From Lateolabrax maculatus (lineage: Eukaryota > Chordata > Actinopteri > Acropomatiformes > Lateolabracidae), in contig CM062204.1 of the NCBI GenBank assembly GCA_031216445.1, positions 9,974,501 to 10,038,500 on the forward strand: DNA of 64,000 bases. The letters are read 5' to 3'. Positions 43,789 to 54,041 of this stretch are shown one piece after another. Positions within the stretch are counted from its first letter, which is position 1; every line of letters begins with the position of its first letter. A program made the translations under genes and the position numbers. Below the pieces are notes generated by a model. That model was not told the origin of the DNA and ran no database searches. It saw only the letters and a list, made by a program, of their open reading frames with translations.

Positions 43789-46700
43789 TCACACAACACA
43801 CAAGTACAGTGTACAGTACAGCAAAACTGGTACTAGTAATGAAGCCATAAACACAAATGGAGACCAAACACTACTTAAAAATAAAAAAAACAGTATCTTA
43901 CATAAATCACAAATTTATATTTTTTGCACTTTGAATACCCCATCACCACTGAACTTTGTTATGATATCACTTTCTATAATATAAACTGTGAATTTCTGTC
44001 ATAAACATTTATGTTAACTTAAAAAGGTGTGTAAACAGAGTACCAAGTCCTCAGATATTTGAACCTCTTATTATGGTATAAAGATGGCAGATGTTTTTTT
44101 GTGGAGAACTGATCCAACATCAGAAATATCATCTGTCAGTTCGCAGATTTTCTTTACTTGGGTTTTAGATATTGGACTTTTAAGTTGTAAGAGTTTTTTA
44201 ATGTTCTGTTTAAACAGGAAATTACTCACTGGTGCAGGTGTATCCATCTGCACTGAGTGTGTATCCAGGTTCACAGTAACAGCGATAGCTACCGTGTGTA
44301 TTCATGCAGCGCTGGGAACATGGTCTCTCCAGGAAACCGCACTCATTCACATCTGGAGTCAATATGAAACATTATTCAAGCAGCAGATAGAAATCTTTGC
44401 AGTAAATGATGCAGGAGAACACAGGTAATGGTTAAGAAATTAGAAACATAAGACTGACAATGTTTTTATGTATTATACTCTACCTTCATCACACTGAGGT
44501 CCTTTATACCCTGTGGAGCATAAACACTTGTCTGGTCCCACACATTTCCCATTTACACATGGCTTTTTGCACACCGCTGCGGAGGATGATAGACACAATA
44601 TAAACCAAATCATGCTTACTTCTGTACACTCGATCCATCGTTATAGTAAAAGTATACTAGATAAACATAAACATTAAAAAAGTGTTGATACATTTTTGTC
44701 AACTTGAGGGCAACAGAAAAAGTTGTAAATACAACACAGACATATCTCATGTTATAAAGTTCATATGGTGACAGTGTTAGTAAACAGTTGCCTATTTACA
44801 CATCCAGCAGTGAATGGTGCAACATTAGCATTGATTTGCAGTCATGTTTCATGGTACCTGGTGAATGTAAGTCCAATATTATCTCTCCTTTTATCTCTGT
44901 TTTGGTCTCCACCAACTCCTGAGAGAAATATTTGATTCTTTAGCTGCTAAATGCTCCGCTATGTTCACCAGACCAATTTGTGGGGCTGTTTTATGAGCAA
45001 CACCTTTGCATTACATGTAGTAATTTGATGCTTTGGCAATATATAAATATTGTTTGATGCAAGTAGTATCAGCACAATGTACTTGAATATTAAAAGTACA
45101 CATAATGCAGAACAGCAAGTTTCAGAGTGTTACATTATATATAAAAATATTGGATTATTACTGATGCATTCACAAGTAAGTAAGATTTTAATTTTGTAAA
45201 TGATTTTTTACCTACTTAACACACTGTTGGGTCATGTAATCTCTAACAATGCATTGTATTTTATAAGTAGCTATAACTATAACTATAACTGTAGTGGAGT
45301 GAAAAATACATTATCTCTTTAGTAAAAGAGTAAAAGAGTAAAGTAACTTCAGTAAATTTACTTATTTACTTTCCACCACTAATGATTCAAATGTCAGTAT
45401 AGATGAAGAAAAACAGGTGATATATGAGTGAAAATGCAAAGAAAAGAACCAGAAATGCAAGAATCTAAACTTCCTGACACTTATTTCCTAGTATTTGTTG
45501 TTTTGCTGAGATCGAACTGATGACCTGTGAACTGTGGGTAGTGTGTCATTGTAGTTGTGCTGTCACTAAATCGCAGAATGACTCACGCTGACAAATGCCG
45601 TTAACATTCCTCCATCCCAAACAACAGGAAGTAGTCTGACCATAGCTGCAGAGTCCTGGCTGTGCACGACCCCGAATGTGCTCTAACGCATCCTCCACTG
45701 ACCTGTGGAGGCTGGGACAAAAGGTTATCAGATCATTAAGCATCGTCAAGCCTTCAGGGCTTCAGTTCCAGCACAGAATTCACTCCCTTGTTCGCTCAAT
45801 TCACCACCTCCTATATAATAAGCACTTAGTTTTAAACTGAGATTTCAAACACTTATTAATCACAGTCAGTTTTCATCACTGGCAGATCCTTATAATACAT
45901 CCGTAGTCACACAATGGTAATATTCACATCTATATAATGTTGTAATGTGATAAAATGGTGGCTGTTAACAATGTAACCTTTTCTTTATTGCATAACATGC
46001 AGAAGCGACAGTCATAACAATATCATGACAATAATCAGGAAACAGATGTAACATAAATAAAGGCTCAACAATCATTTCTTATATCCTGAGTATATAAAAT
46101 AAATGAAAATACATGGACAATCATATTTGATAAAGACAATAAATAATAAAGGTAACTAAAAACATAAAAGGTGTGAATTAAAAAAAGATAAGAAAGAAAA
46201 AAAGGAATGGACAGAGGTGTGTTTTGATGCAGTCAAGAATGAATCTAGTCTACAATGAAAGAAAGAACCCCGTATTCAGATAAATATCTCATTTCATAGT
46301 TTACCAGATCCTTATAACACGCCAGAACCCATTTACTGCAGCTGTATACTCTAACTACATATGAAACACCTTCCTCATTCCCCTGCATTCACCGGAAAAA
46401 TCCTTGAATTCTGAGCAGTAATAATTTCTCCCTCATTAAAATCTGCTGTCATAAACAAAAGTGCAATAAACTACATGAACTACAGAACCATTGAACAAGC
46501 TTCATTCTTAGCTGCTGCTGTTAAATCTCCTCACACCCACACTGCAATAAGTGCCTATTAAATGATTAGACACAGGCCAAGTAGGTTCATTTCACATGCT
46601 CACTCTGTACTGGAAGAGCCCCCACCCAACAGTCTTCCTTTTTTAAAGAAGTTAACTAAATTGCACAGATTCTTGTTTTCGTTATAGTTCAGCAGCACTT

Positions 46701-46904
46701 TGCTGCTCTTATGGATAATGATAGATTATCTCTTAAATACCATAGTGATAAAATTCAGTCTTTTTAACAGCAAAAAAAATGTTCACTTCTACAAATTTTT
46801 TCTTTCATAAAGTAAACTCTTTCTTACCTGTCATGATGATGAGCCACAGAGAGCGTAATAAAATGCACCATCACCACGAAGACCCTTCGGCTTATGTTAA
46901 TCAT
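40163..46904 (-). CDS. Small secreted five-EGF protein of the nephronectin/EGFL6 family, lacking a MAM domain
   Basis: Seven coding exons (46828-46904, 45587-45711, 44484-44576, 44230-44352, 43535-43654, 41101-41235, 40163-40371) join in frame to 882 nt, 293 residues. Residues 1-21 ([16 protein letters not shown]) look like a signal peptide. A Cys-rich lead PGLCSYG...SCCLGW is followed by EGF-like domains at about 66-96, 99-138, 144-178, 180-223 and 225-264. Domains 2, 4 and 5 start DVNEC, DVDEC, DKDEC and carry calcium-binding/Asx-hydroxylation motifs ([36 protein letters not shown]). Cysteine spacing and order match the EGF region of nephronectin and EGFL6, which bind integrins in the extracellular matrix. 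Those proteins continue into a linker with RGD and a MAM domain; here a 29-residue basic tail ([10 protein letters not shown]) and a stop follow EGF5. Whether it is a lineage-specific paralogue or known under a fish name I cannot tell. Function inferred only: matrix or signalling ligand. Confidence 0.85.
41101..41235 (-). CDS. EGF gene coding exon 6 (calcium-binding EGF 4)
   Basis: 135 bp with acceptor GCGTTGCAG and donor CGAG|GTGGGG. Encodes [20 protein letters not shown] and [13 protein letters not shown]. Confidence 0.92.
42680..43125. mobile_element. MITE-like element with GGTTCTTGAACCGGTTCTG / GAACCCGTTCCATGTTCC ends
   Basis: Begins AGCTCTGGTTCTTGAACCGG, contains CCCGCGTTTCCACCAG and ACGCGCAACAGAAGTGAACA, and ends TTAGGTGCGTGAACCCGTTC. 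This block order is familiar from a common teleost element; the superfamily is not determinable here. Confidence 0.5.
43535..43654 (-). CDS. EGF gene coding exon 5 (EGF-like 3, non-calcium type)
   Basis: 120 bp with acceptor TGTCTTCCAG and donor GAAG|GTAATG. Encodes [19 protein letters not shown] and [18 protein letters not shown]. Confidence 0.9.
43757..43784. repeat. (CA)n microsatellite
   Basis: About 14 AC units, in the intron upstream of the EGF-like 3 exon. Confidence 0.95.
44230..44352 (-). CDS. EGF gene coding exon 4 (calcium-binding EGF 2)
   Basis: 123 bp with acceptor ATTGACTCCAG and donor CACCA|GTGAGT. Encodes [20 protein letters not shown] and [20 protein letters not shown]. Confidence 0.92.
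44484..44576 (-). CDS. EGF gene coding exon 3 (EGF-like 1)
   Basis: 93 bp with acceptor ATCCTCCGCAG and donor GAAG|GTAGAG. Encodes [20 protein letters not shown] and [11 protein letters not shown]. Closely resembles EGF1 of nephronectin (GECIGPNKCKC). Confidence 0.9.
44690..44970 (+). repeat. Dispersed repeat, copy 2 (GTAAGTCCAATATT type)
   Basis: Same ordered blocks as 35935-36185: GAGGGCAACAGAAAAAG, TGTAAATACAACACAGACAT, GTAAGTCCAATATT, TTTTGGTCTCCACCAACTCC TGAGAGAAAT, GCTAAATGCTCCGCTATGTT. Confidence 0.6.
45587..45711 (-). CDS. EGF gene coding exon 2 (Cys-rich lead)
   Basis: 125 bp; acceptor CCTTTTGTCCCAG (exon from 45711) or, 9 nt further, CCTCCACAG (exon from 45702). Both keep the frame. 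Donor CAGC|GTGAGT. Encodes [20 protein letters not shown] and [19 protein letters not shown]. Confidence 0.87.
46828..46904 (-). CDS. EGF gene coding exon 1 (signal peptide)
   Basis: 77 bp: ATG at 46904-46902, donor GACAG|GTAAGAAAG. Encodes [20 protein letters not shown] then AHHHD; the hydrophobic core and small residues before AHHH fit a signal peptide. Start inferred from the signal peptide and splice donor; an upstream exon cannot be excluded. Confidence 0.75.
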
Positions 46905-46945
46905 TTTCTTCCACCAAAGTTTCTATTAAAACCCTTTAAGTTCAT
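46901..46945 (-). other. Possible upstream ORF overlapping the EGF gene start (ATGA)
   Basis: Minus-strand ATG at 46945 opens a 14-codon frame ([14 protein letters not shown]) whose TGA shares bases with the main ATG (ATGA, 46904-46901). It matters only if transcription starts above 46945, which is unknown. Confidence 0.35.
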
Positions 46946-47580
46946 ATTAGCTGAATCTATCCCCCGAAACCTTCTCTCCGTCAAATAACACACTCGTTTC
47001 GTGATGTGTGCGTGTTTAAAAGGCAATTCTAGAGGTGTCTTCCGTGCCAAAGGGTATTTAAGTGTGTGTGTGTGTGTGTGAGTGTTTGTTTGAGGAGTGG
47101 AGGGGGGGTCACATGGTGTAATTGTAGGGTGCTGAGAGTAAGAGGTGTGACAGCTCACCTGTGTGCAAACAAAGTGAGGGACAGACAAAGAGAGGCAGGT
47201 AGAAAAACAAAAAGACAGCAGATGAATGGAAGAATGAAAATGCAAAGAACTGAAAAAATATATTAAGTATGTCATTAGTTGACAAAACATCCACTTAAAA
47301 CCACTTAGTTGCTTGTTCTGGACGGCGTCACACAGTTTTAATCCTCAGATGCTCCTTTGACATTATTCTTTTAGGACTTCTCTTTCATGTCAGCTTGCCA
47401 GTTCATTCTTGACCTTAGAAACAGCAGGTGACAGCGCAATCTCTACTCAAGGTCCACTTATTCACTTTTTCATTTTTTTGCTACAATATCGCGTGGTCTT
47501 CATCCACAGAGCGAAGTAAGTGGAAGTTCAGTGGAGGTTGTTTTGTCATCTGATGTTTCCGGGGGCAAATTCAACTTTTA

Positions 47581-47875
47581 ATGGAACAGTACAATATTTT
47601 TGGGAAATATGCTTATTCGCTGTCTTGCCCATAGTTAAAGAGGACGTGAATATACCACTCCGCTGTCTGTATGTTAAATATGATGGTAGAACCAGCAGGC
47701 ATTCAGCATAGCTTAGCATAAAACTAGAAGCAGTGGGACACTGCTCTTTGCTCTATCCAAAGCTTTGAAAACCTCGAAACAAAAAGAAATCTCCTTTGTT
47801 TGTTTGGTTTTGTGTGATATCAATCTTCTCATCCTGATAAGTGTATTGTGGGGCTGTCCCTTTAAACCAGCAAGG
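47581..47875. mobile_element. Inverted pair of AAAGGAATAGTT-type repeat fragments
   Basis: The left part reads TTTTTGGGAAATATGCTTAT TCGCTGTCTTGCCC through CTTAGCATAAAACTAGAAGC (forward head). The right part, 47815-47870, reads GATATCAATCTTCTCATCCT GATAAGTGTAT...CCCTTTAA, the head in reverse. The two heads face outward. Confidence 0.55.
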
Positions 47876-48242
47876 ACATGAAGTCTTAAGAGTGCTGGGA
47901 AAAACAGACATTTTGTAGTTCCATAACAACATAGAAAACTTCACGAGGGCCGTTTGATCCAGTTAAAAACTCCATAAAACACTTAGAGAAAAAAGTTTGA
48001 AAAAAATAAAAAAAAATAAATTATTATCCATAAAAAGTGAAAGACAGACACAGATGAGGAATAAGTGTTTTCCAAAGACTGGGACTGCGATCTCAGGGTC
48101 GGAAATAACTGCTGGCAGCCTCAGAGGTAGAGCCTTTGAAGCTTTAACTATTACCAGCAATGATCAGACTGCAATCAGTTGCATTAAGCTCAAAGGCGGA
48201 GTCCATGTCTGGACGCCTGGTGGTCCGCTCACTATGCAAAAT

Positions 48243-48244
<2 letters not shown>

Positions 48245-48281
<37 letters not shown>
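48245..48281. repeat. (CA)n microsatellite
   Basis: About 18 CA units. Confidence 0.97.
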
Positions 48282-48287
<6 letters not shown>

Positions 48288-51200
48288 GTCTTTCCTTAAC
48301 ACTACATCTGTCTGATGAATCAACATCAGCTGTTAAAAAAGTATTTTATAAGTTGATGTCATGTGTTAACCTCCCTACAGCTTCACTGAGGGCCCAGATC
48401 AAACTGATTATACCCATCCCCACCAAGGCCAACATTATTCCACTTGTTTAGTCAGTTTACAGCAAACCAGACTTTTCTGTTCTCAATCGACACCTCAATT
48501 TGTCTGACCCCAAAACAACAAATGTCACATATTTGGCTGGTTTCTTCAATCCTATTTGGCTTATTATGAGATTACTGTGGGTAGGTGGCCCCAGAGGAGA
48601 CCATCGCGTAGAAATGCTCAAACTGCTCAAACTGCAAACCACAAACCACACAGTTTTCAGTTTCAAACAATCATACTTATGATTCTATGAGGTGCTGGAT
48701 GGCAGTAAAGAAGGTGCGGTTATGGGTGACTGAAAATTGAAAATTGGTGCGTGTAAAGGTTTTGTCTCAGTCCATTTTCAGTGTCTCTCTATACATACAT
48801 AGACACAGCCCCCACCCAACCCTCCATCTTGGATGGTTTTTGTCAAATGTGTCACCACCACACATCAGCAAGTGAGGTGGAAAGAAACCATAAAAAGGCT
48901 ATGCACGGTCTGCCTTGAATTAGAGCCAAACCTCACTCCGTATCTGTCATAAACGATACAATTAAACTTAATCCTGCCTGCCAAAGAGAAAGGAGTGAAG
49001 GAAATGGAAGAAAAAAGAAAGTGGCCGTCAACAGTAAAACAGAATGATAAACGTTGTCGGTGCTGGCGCAGTGTGTGGCAAGTGCAGGACTTGATCAGAG
49101 AGTTGTGCTGCGCTCGCCTGCATCTGCCAGCATGGACTTGGTGGGAGCAGATCAAGACTTCAAGCGTGTCTGCGCCAAATCTGCAGATCCTCCTCCTCCT
49201 CTTTTGACCACATTAGAGGTGTAACACATTGGTGGTCTTTGATTCCTCCACTTGAAAAGGGATGCCCCACAAAGGGATCAGATGTCTTTAAAGCCTTTTC
49301 CGCACCCCCACCTGCTCAAAAAATATAACATATCCGTCATAAATGATGAGATTGGAGTGAATCCCCTGATGTGAAAATGAGATTCCTGGAACAATGTTGG
49401 TGGTCATTCATGCATGCCATTTAGACAGCCCTTCTGCTCTCATTAAATTGTACTTTTTCATATGTAATAGTGACATGTGGGTGTACTGCATGACAATGTG
49501 CATTTTCTAATTTTCCTGAAGAATATTTGCTTTTCAGGTCTTGCCCATGGAGATAAAAAGACCATCAGTGCACTGGGAAGTCAAATTAAACTTAATTTTA
49601 AAATTCATCATTCATCATTTTGGAGTTAAACACACCCACTAATGGCTTAATATGGATTTAATTGTCAAAGACCTGCTTCCAAAATCAACACTTGGGGTTT
49701 CACAAGTGTATTTTTGCTCTTTTTTCCCACACAGAGGATTGACTTGCCAAGAAAAAAAAAATATGTGGAAATGAATTACACAATAAGATGTGAAAAATAT
49801 GAAAGTTTATACCACCTATATATAAAAAATACTTTGAAAAAATACCTACTGTGCAATAGACATGTTTTTGACCTAGTTATAGAATCAGCTTTTTCAATAC
49901 AAGTTAATAAACTTGTATATGACAGGTGATATTTTTTAATCCAAAAAACTGCTAGATACTGCACACTACTGCAAACTACTGCAAACTACTGCAAACCCAA
50001 GATTAAAGCGGGTCAAGAAGAGAAAGGTGAAAAGTAAAGAAAAGAACAAAACATTGGAGTTACCTGTGTCAGATTTCAGTAGGAGGAAAGAAGAGCTTGC
50101 TAATGATTTAATGATTTGTAAGTCTTTAAAATTCTCCCACTGGTACTTTCAAAAGATAGATGTGACTTAAAACAATGTCAGTTTTCACCAGGGTGGTTTC
50201 AATTTTCTACAACAAAAACTTAACTTAACAGACTACATGGGTATTGAAATACACAGTGTATTTAAAGGTGCATTAAGAAATATGTTTTATATTTAAATTG
50301 AACTAGGTTGCTTCTGAACACTACCAGTACCACTGAGAACGAACATCCCACATCACTTTCAGTCATCTGGACTGACAAAACCAAAACAATGCTACATCAT
50401 ATAAAACTGTGGACAGCCGCTCCCTGCGCTGGAGCCGCTCGGTGAGTACAGAAGTAAAAAAAGTGACTGTTAGAGAAAGTTTTCTGCTATTTGACTCACA
50501 GCAAGAAATGTACACTACACTGTATCTCTCATGGTATGCATGATAAACACACTATTCTGTATTCATGCATTCATATGCATAGTTTCAAGTGCACATGAAA
50601 AAGTGTAAAAGTACATCTGGTTCTAATACACGTGCAGTATGAATGTATGTATGAGAGTATATGTAAAGCAGATACTGGCCTATACATGCGCACCCATACA
50701 TGTTTTTTTTTTCTCTCTTTCTTTGCGAAATGCAAGAATCTGACATATCAACAGATAAATAATCAGGTTTATACTTTTGTATATTGTATATTGTTGTATT
50801 GTGTGTACTGTATGTCTATCTGGTATATTGTATATGTAAAAACAACTTGCTACTTCTATAGTTAGGCCTCCTTGCAGGAAACAGTAAAGTATAAAAACCA
50901 AAGCTGTGTGTCAAAGTAAGGGTGTATCATCATTGTTTTGAGGGTGTTTCTCTGATTTATGACTGGCTGCAGAGAGCTTCATTACCACAGAGCTACTATA
51001 GTTTTTTTTTAATAGGTTAATGCTTTTACCAGGTGACCCAGGGATGATGGACAGTCTGAGGTCAGAGTTTGGAGGGGGTATGCAAAGGAGTCGCCCAGGT
51101 GTGAGGGGTTAAAGACTAAAGGTCAGGAATGAGATCAGCAGACGGGACACCTGCGAGGGCCTGATGAGGACAGCAGGGATGGCTGTGGCAGGAGGACAAT

Positions 51201-51639
51201 GTAACAAATTCGAGGGGAAAATGGGGAGGAATTCTCACTCTATCTATCACCACGATGGTGATTAATCTTTTTTCCCTCTCTCTCACTCCCCGCTTGTGAT
51301 CCGTCCTTCTTTCATGCGCAGGAACGTACGTACATTTACACATATGCACATTTACTCTCGCTACCTAACTACTTACTGGAGAGGCATCTCAAGCATTTTC
51401 GTGCTGATGTCTAGTGTTGAGTCTTCTTGTTTGAGTCATCTGACTTTTCAATTTGTAAATCAGGATTCTGCCAGTGTGGTGAAATTCTTTAAGTGATTCC
51501 ATCATAAGGCCGTCTGTTTCAAGAAACTCCAAAAAATCAAGTGATGATGATCTGTCTCACTTATAACAAGAACATTCTCTAAACAGATAAAACCACAGTG
51601 GAATCAGCTGATTTTAAAGCATAATGCTGTCGTAATTGT

Positions 51640-51880
51640 GTTGTGTTGTGTTGTGATGTGACTTGCTGACTCAGGCTTTACAAATGTAAAGATTTTTTGT
51701 GTAAACAGAATATATTTGGGGTTTGGACTGTTGGCGAGACAAAACAAGCCATTTGAAGTTGTCACCTTGGGTTGTTGAAAAAATTGTAATGAGTATTTTT
51801 CACTATTTTCCAACAATTTTAAGGCTTAATGATTGACCATTATTGATATTTGATTGAAATACAAGTCTAGCCATACCATC
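51640..51880 (+). repeat. Copy of teleost CGATTAATC-type repeat
   Basis: Contains GGACTGTTGGCGAGACAAAA CAAGCCATTTGAAGTTGTCA CCTTGGG and TATTTTTCACTATTTTCCAA CAATTTTAAG, core blocks of the family. Confidence 0.6.
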
Positions 51881-52161
51881 ACAATTCAAAACACGAGACT
51901 GGAGCCTGCTATTACTACTGAATTGATTGACAGGTCTTGTATGAATCAGAGTTACTGCAACATCTTGATAATTGATGTTTCCTGATGCAGTGACAAGTTT
52001 GTTTACATCAGTAACGTTTGTCAACACGAGTAAAACAGGCGTGTATTTTTGTTTATGATCAGGCTGATTTTTTTTTTTTTTCAAAGTCATAGTCTCCACA
52101 ATTATATATGAATATGCCCAGAATTTATACTGTTACGAAATTGCAGACTTGGCCTTTAACA

Positions 52162-52204
52162 CCTTCCTTCCTTCCTTCCTTCCTTCCTTCCTTCCTTCCT
52201 TCCT
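52162..52204. repeat. (CCTT)n microsatellite
   Basis: About ten CCTT units. Confidence 0.97.
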
Positions 52205-52457
52205 AGTCTGTTTGTGTAACAACCTCTTCCTTTCACCACTTTGCCATGCTTGTTAGGCTATAGCTAAACTGGAAGTACACAGTGTACAGAGAGGCAATGC
52301 AGCCATTAGACACAGAGCTTTGGAGAGATTAAGATGCACACAGTACACAACCACCACAGGCAGTCTCTGTACCAAAACGAGGATTAGGGCTTTGGCAGTG
52401 GCAAGGCAGCACCACAGAAGAAACACTTAACCATGCAAAAAACACCAGAGCATCGCC

Positions 52458-52477
52458 AAAAAAAAAAAAAAAAAAAA
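52458..52477. repeat. Poly(A) tract
   Basis: Run of about 20 A on the plus strand. Confidence 0.95.
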
Positions 52478-52929
52478 TGATACACCATATGTGTTTTTGC
52501 CTTATGTGGCACTGATGAGAATGAATGGGCAATAATTTCTGAGAAGGACTGAGTAATATATCTTTTCCAGTTCAATATTTCACTAAGGAGAATGGCATGT
52601 TTACTCTGTAATCCCTCCATTTCTGAAAAAACACTGACTTGATTTATTTCTGATTCATTTTGTAGAGTGCGCTCAGACGCTGGAGTTGGAGTTATGGGGG
52701 TGCATTTGCATGATTGTGTGTGGGTTTGACTGAGGGGCCACGCAGCGTTGCACTTTGTTGTGATAGCAGAGCCATAAACTATCAGGTTTTTTGTTAACCA
52801 AGCCTTTCTTTGACTTTTTTTGTTCTGCAGTAAATGTTGATTCATTAGACAAGTTAAGAGAAAGTTCTTCTTTTTATTTTGATTGTCGATTCATTAAAAA
52901 GCTTTTATTAAATTAAGCTTCAAATCTTA

Positions 52930-53100
52930 AAGGGATAGTCATATTTGCTTTCTTGCAGAGATTTTGTTCCTTGGCAGTTTCTTGTGTTTGTTCATTAAGT
53001 ATGAAGCTAAAGCCAGGAGGTGATTAACTTATCTTAGCATAAAGACTGGAAGCAGAGGGAAAGAGCCAGCTAAATGTCAAAAGAGTCTACAGCCATGCAA
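52930..53100 (+). repeat. Fragment of the AAAGGAATAGTT-type repeat
   Basis: AAAGGGATAGTCATATTTGC TTTCTTGCAGAG, AGTATGAAGCTAAAGCCAGG, TTATCTTAGCATAAAGACTG GAAGCAGAGGGAAAGAGCC. Directly followed by a copy of a different family at 53105. Confidence 0.6.
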
Positions 53101-53104
53101 GCAG

Positions 53105-53545
53105 CTGTGTGAGGCTGTACTTAGGCACAGAGGTGCTTTGAGCTTAATGCTAAAGTCAGAATTCAAACATGCTCACAATAACAATGTTAAAATGCTCATA
53201 TTTAGCAGATGTAATGTTTACCATGTTCTGACACTTGCTAAAACGCAAGTGTCAGAACATGGCACTAAACACAAAGTACAGCTGAGGCCAATGGGAATGT
53301 CATTTTGCAGGTATTTTGTCAAAAAACAAATACTGAACAGACTGAAAATTTGACTTGATGATGTACTTAGGGGAGAAGTCATTACAGTACATTGTCTGGG
53401 AACCATGAATATCTGTACAAAATGTCACAGCAATGCATCCAGTAGCCTAGTTTTAGATATATCTCAGTCTAAACCCAGGTGGTCACTGACGTCTGACAGA
53501 CAAACCATGACTTCCCAGAGTGTTGTTGTCAACATGAGGTTGAGT
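53105..53545 (+). mobile_element. Near full-length copy of the ATGTCTGTACAAAAT-type teleost repeat
   Basis: Ordered blocks: GTGAGGCTGTACTTAGGCAC, GTGCTTTGAGCTTAATGCTA, CATGCTCACAATAACAATGT, TTTAGCAGATGTAATGTTTA, ACTAAACACAAAGTACAGCT GAGGCCAATGGGAATGTCAT, ATGAATATCTGTACAAAATG TCACAGCAATGCATCCA. It contains the hairpin at 53221-53262. The opposite-strand relative is at 30768-30960. Confidence 0.65.
53221..53262. repeat. Perfect 18-bp inverted repeat (hairpin) with 6-nt loop
   Basis: CCATGTTCTGACACTTGC, loop TAAAAC, then its exact reverse complement GCAAGTGTCAGAACATGG. Lies inside the repeat copy 53105-53545. Confidence 0.97.
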
Positions 53546-53997
53546 GTCAACCGGCTAAGATGCTGCAGAGACGGGCAGGGCGGAAGGATATACTGTTGTT
53601 TGTCAACAAAACGTTACACCGTCACGTCACTTCCTCTGAAAACACTAATAGTCATTTTTACCTTTCTGTTGGTGTACCAATTAAACAAATGAGATTTAGA
53701 GATGTTGATCGGTATAGGTAACTGTCTCCTGGTTCCAGCTCTGTACTTAACTCTCAGACATGATTGCGGTATCGATGTTGTCATTTAACTCTCAGAAACA
53801 ATGTGAAAGTGAATTTCCCAAAATGTTGAACTTTTGCTTTAAATTCACAAGCAAGCAGGCCTGACCGAGAGTTGTGTTTTTACAATGCTCATACGGCAGT
53901 ATAATGGTGGTCCTGAAGGATCTGCACGCGAAGATGTGCTTTTCTCTCCATGCATGTGTGTACATAAATAATTTTCTCTCCAAGTGTACATTACTCT

Positions 53998-54000
<3 letters not shown>

Positions 54001-54039
<39 letters not shown>
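54001..54039. repeat. (GT)n microsatellite
   Basis: About 19 GT units. Confidence 0.97.

Positions 54040-54041
<2 letters not shown>

Larger units (their letters stand above)
40372..46827 (-). other. Introns of the EGF gene
   Basis: Introns are 40372-41100, 41236-43534, 43655-44229, 44353-44483, 44577-45586 and 45712-46827. They contain a CA microsatellite (43757-43784), an AAT run (42437-42454), a MITE-like element (42680-43125), a repeat (44690-44970) and a fragment of the TTATTAGGTAC-type element (41855-41885). The segment 45270-45385 resembles the end of an abundant percomorph element (TTACTTTCCACCACTA). No other coding sequence recognised. Confidence 0.7.
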
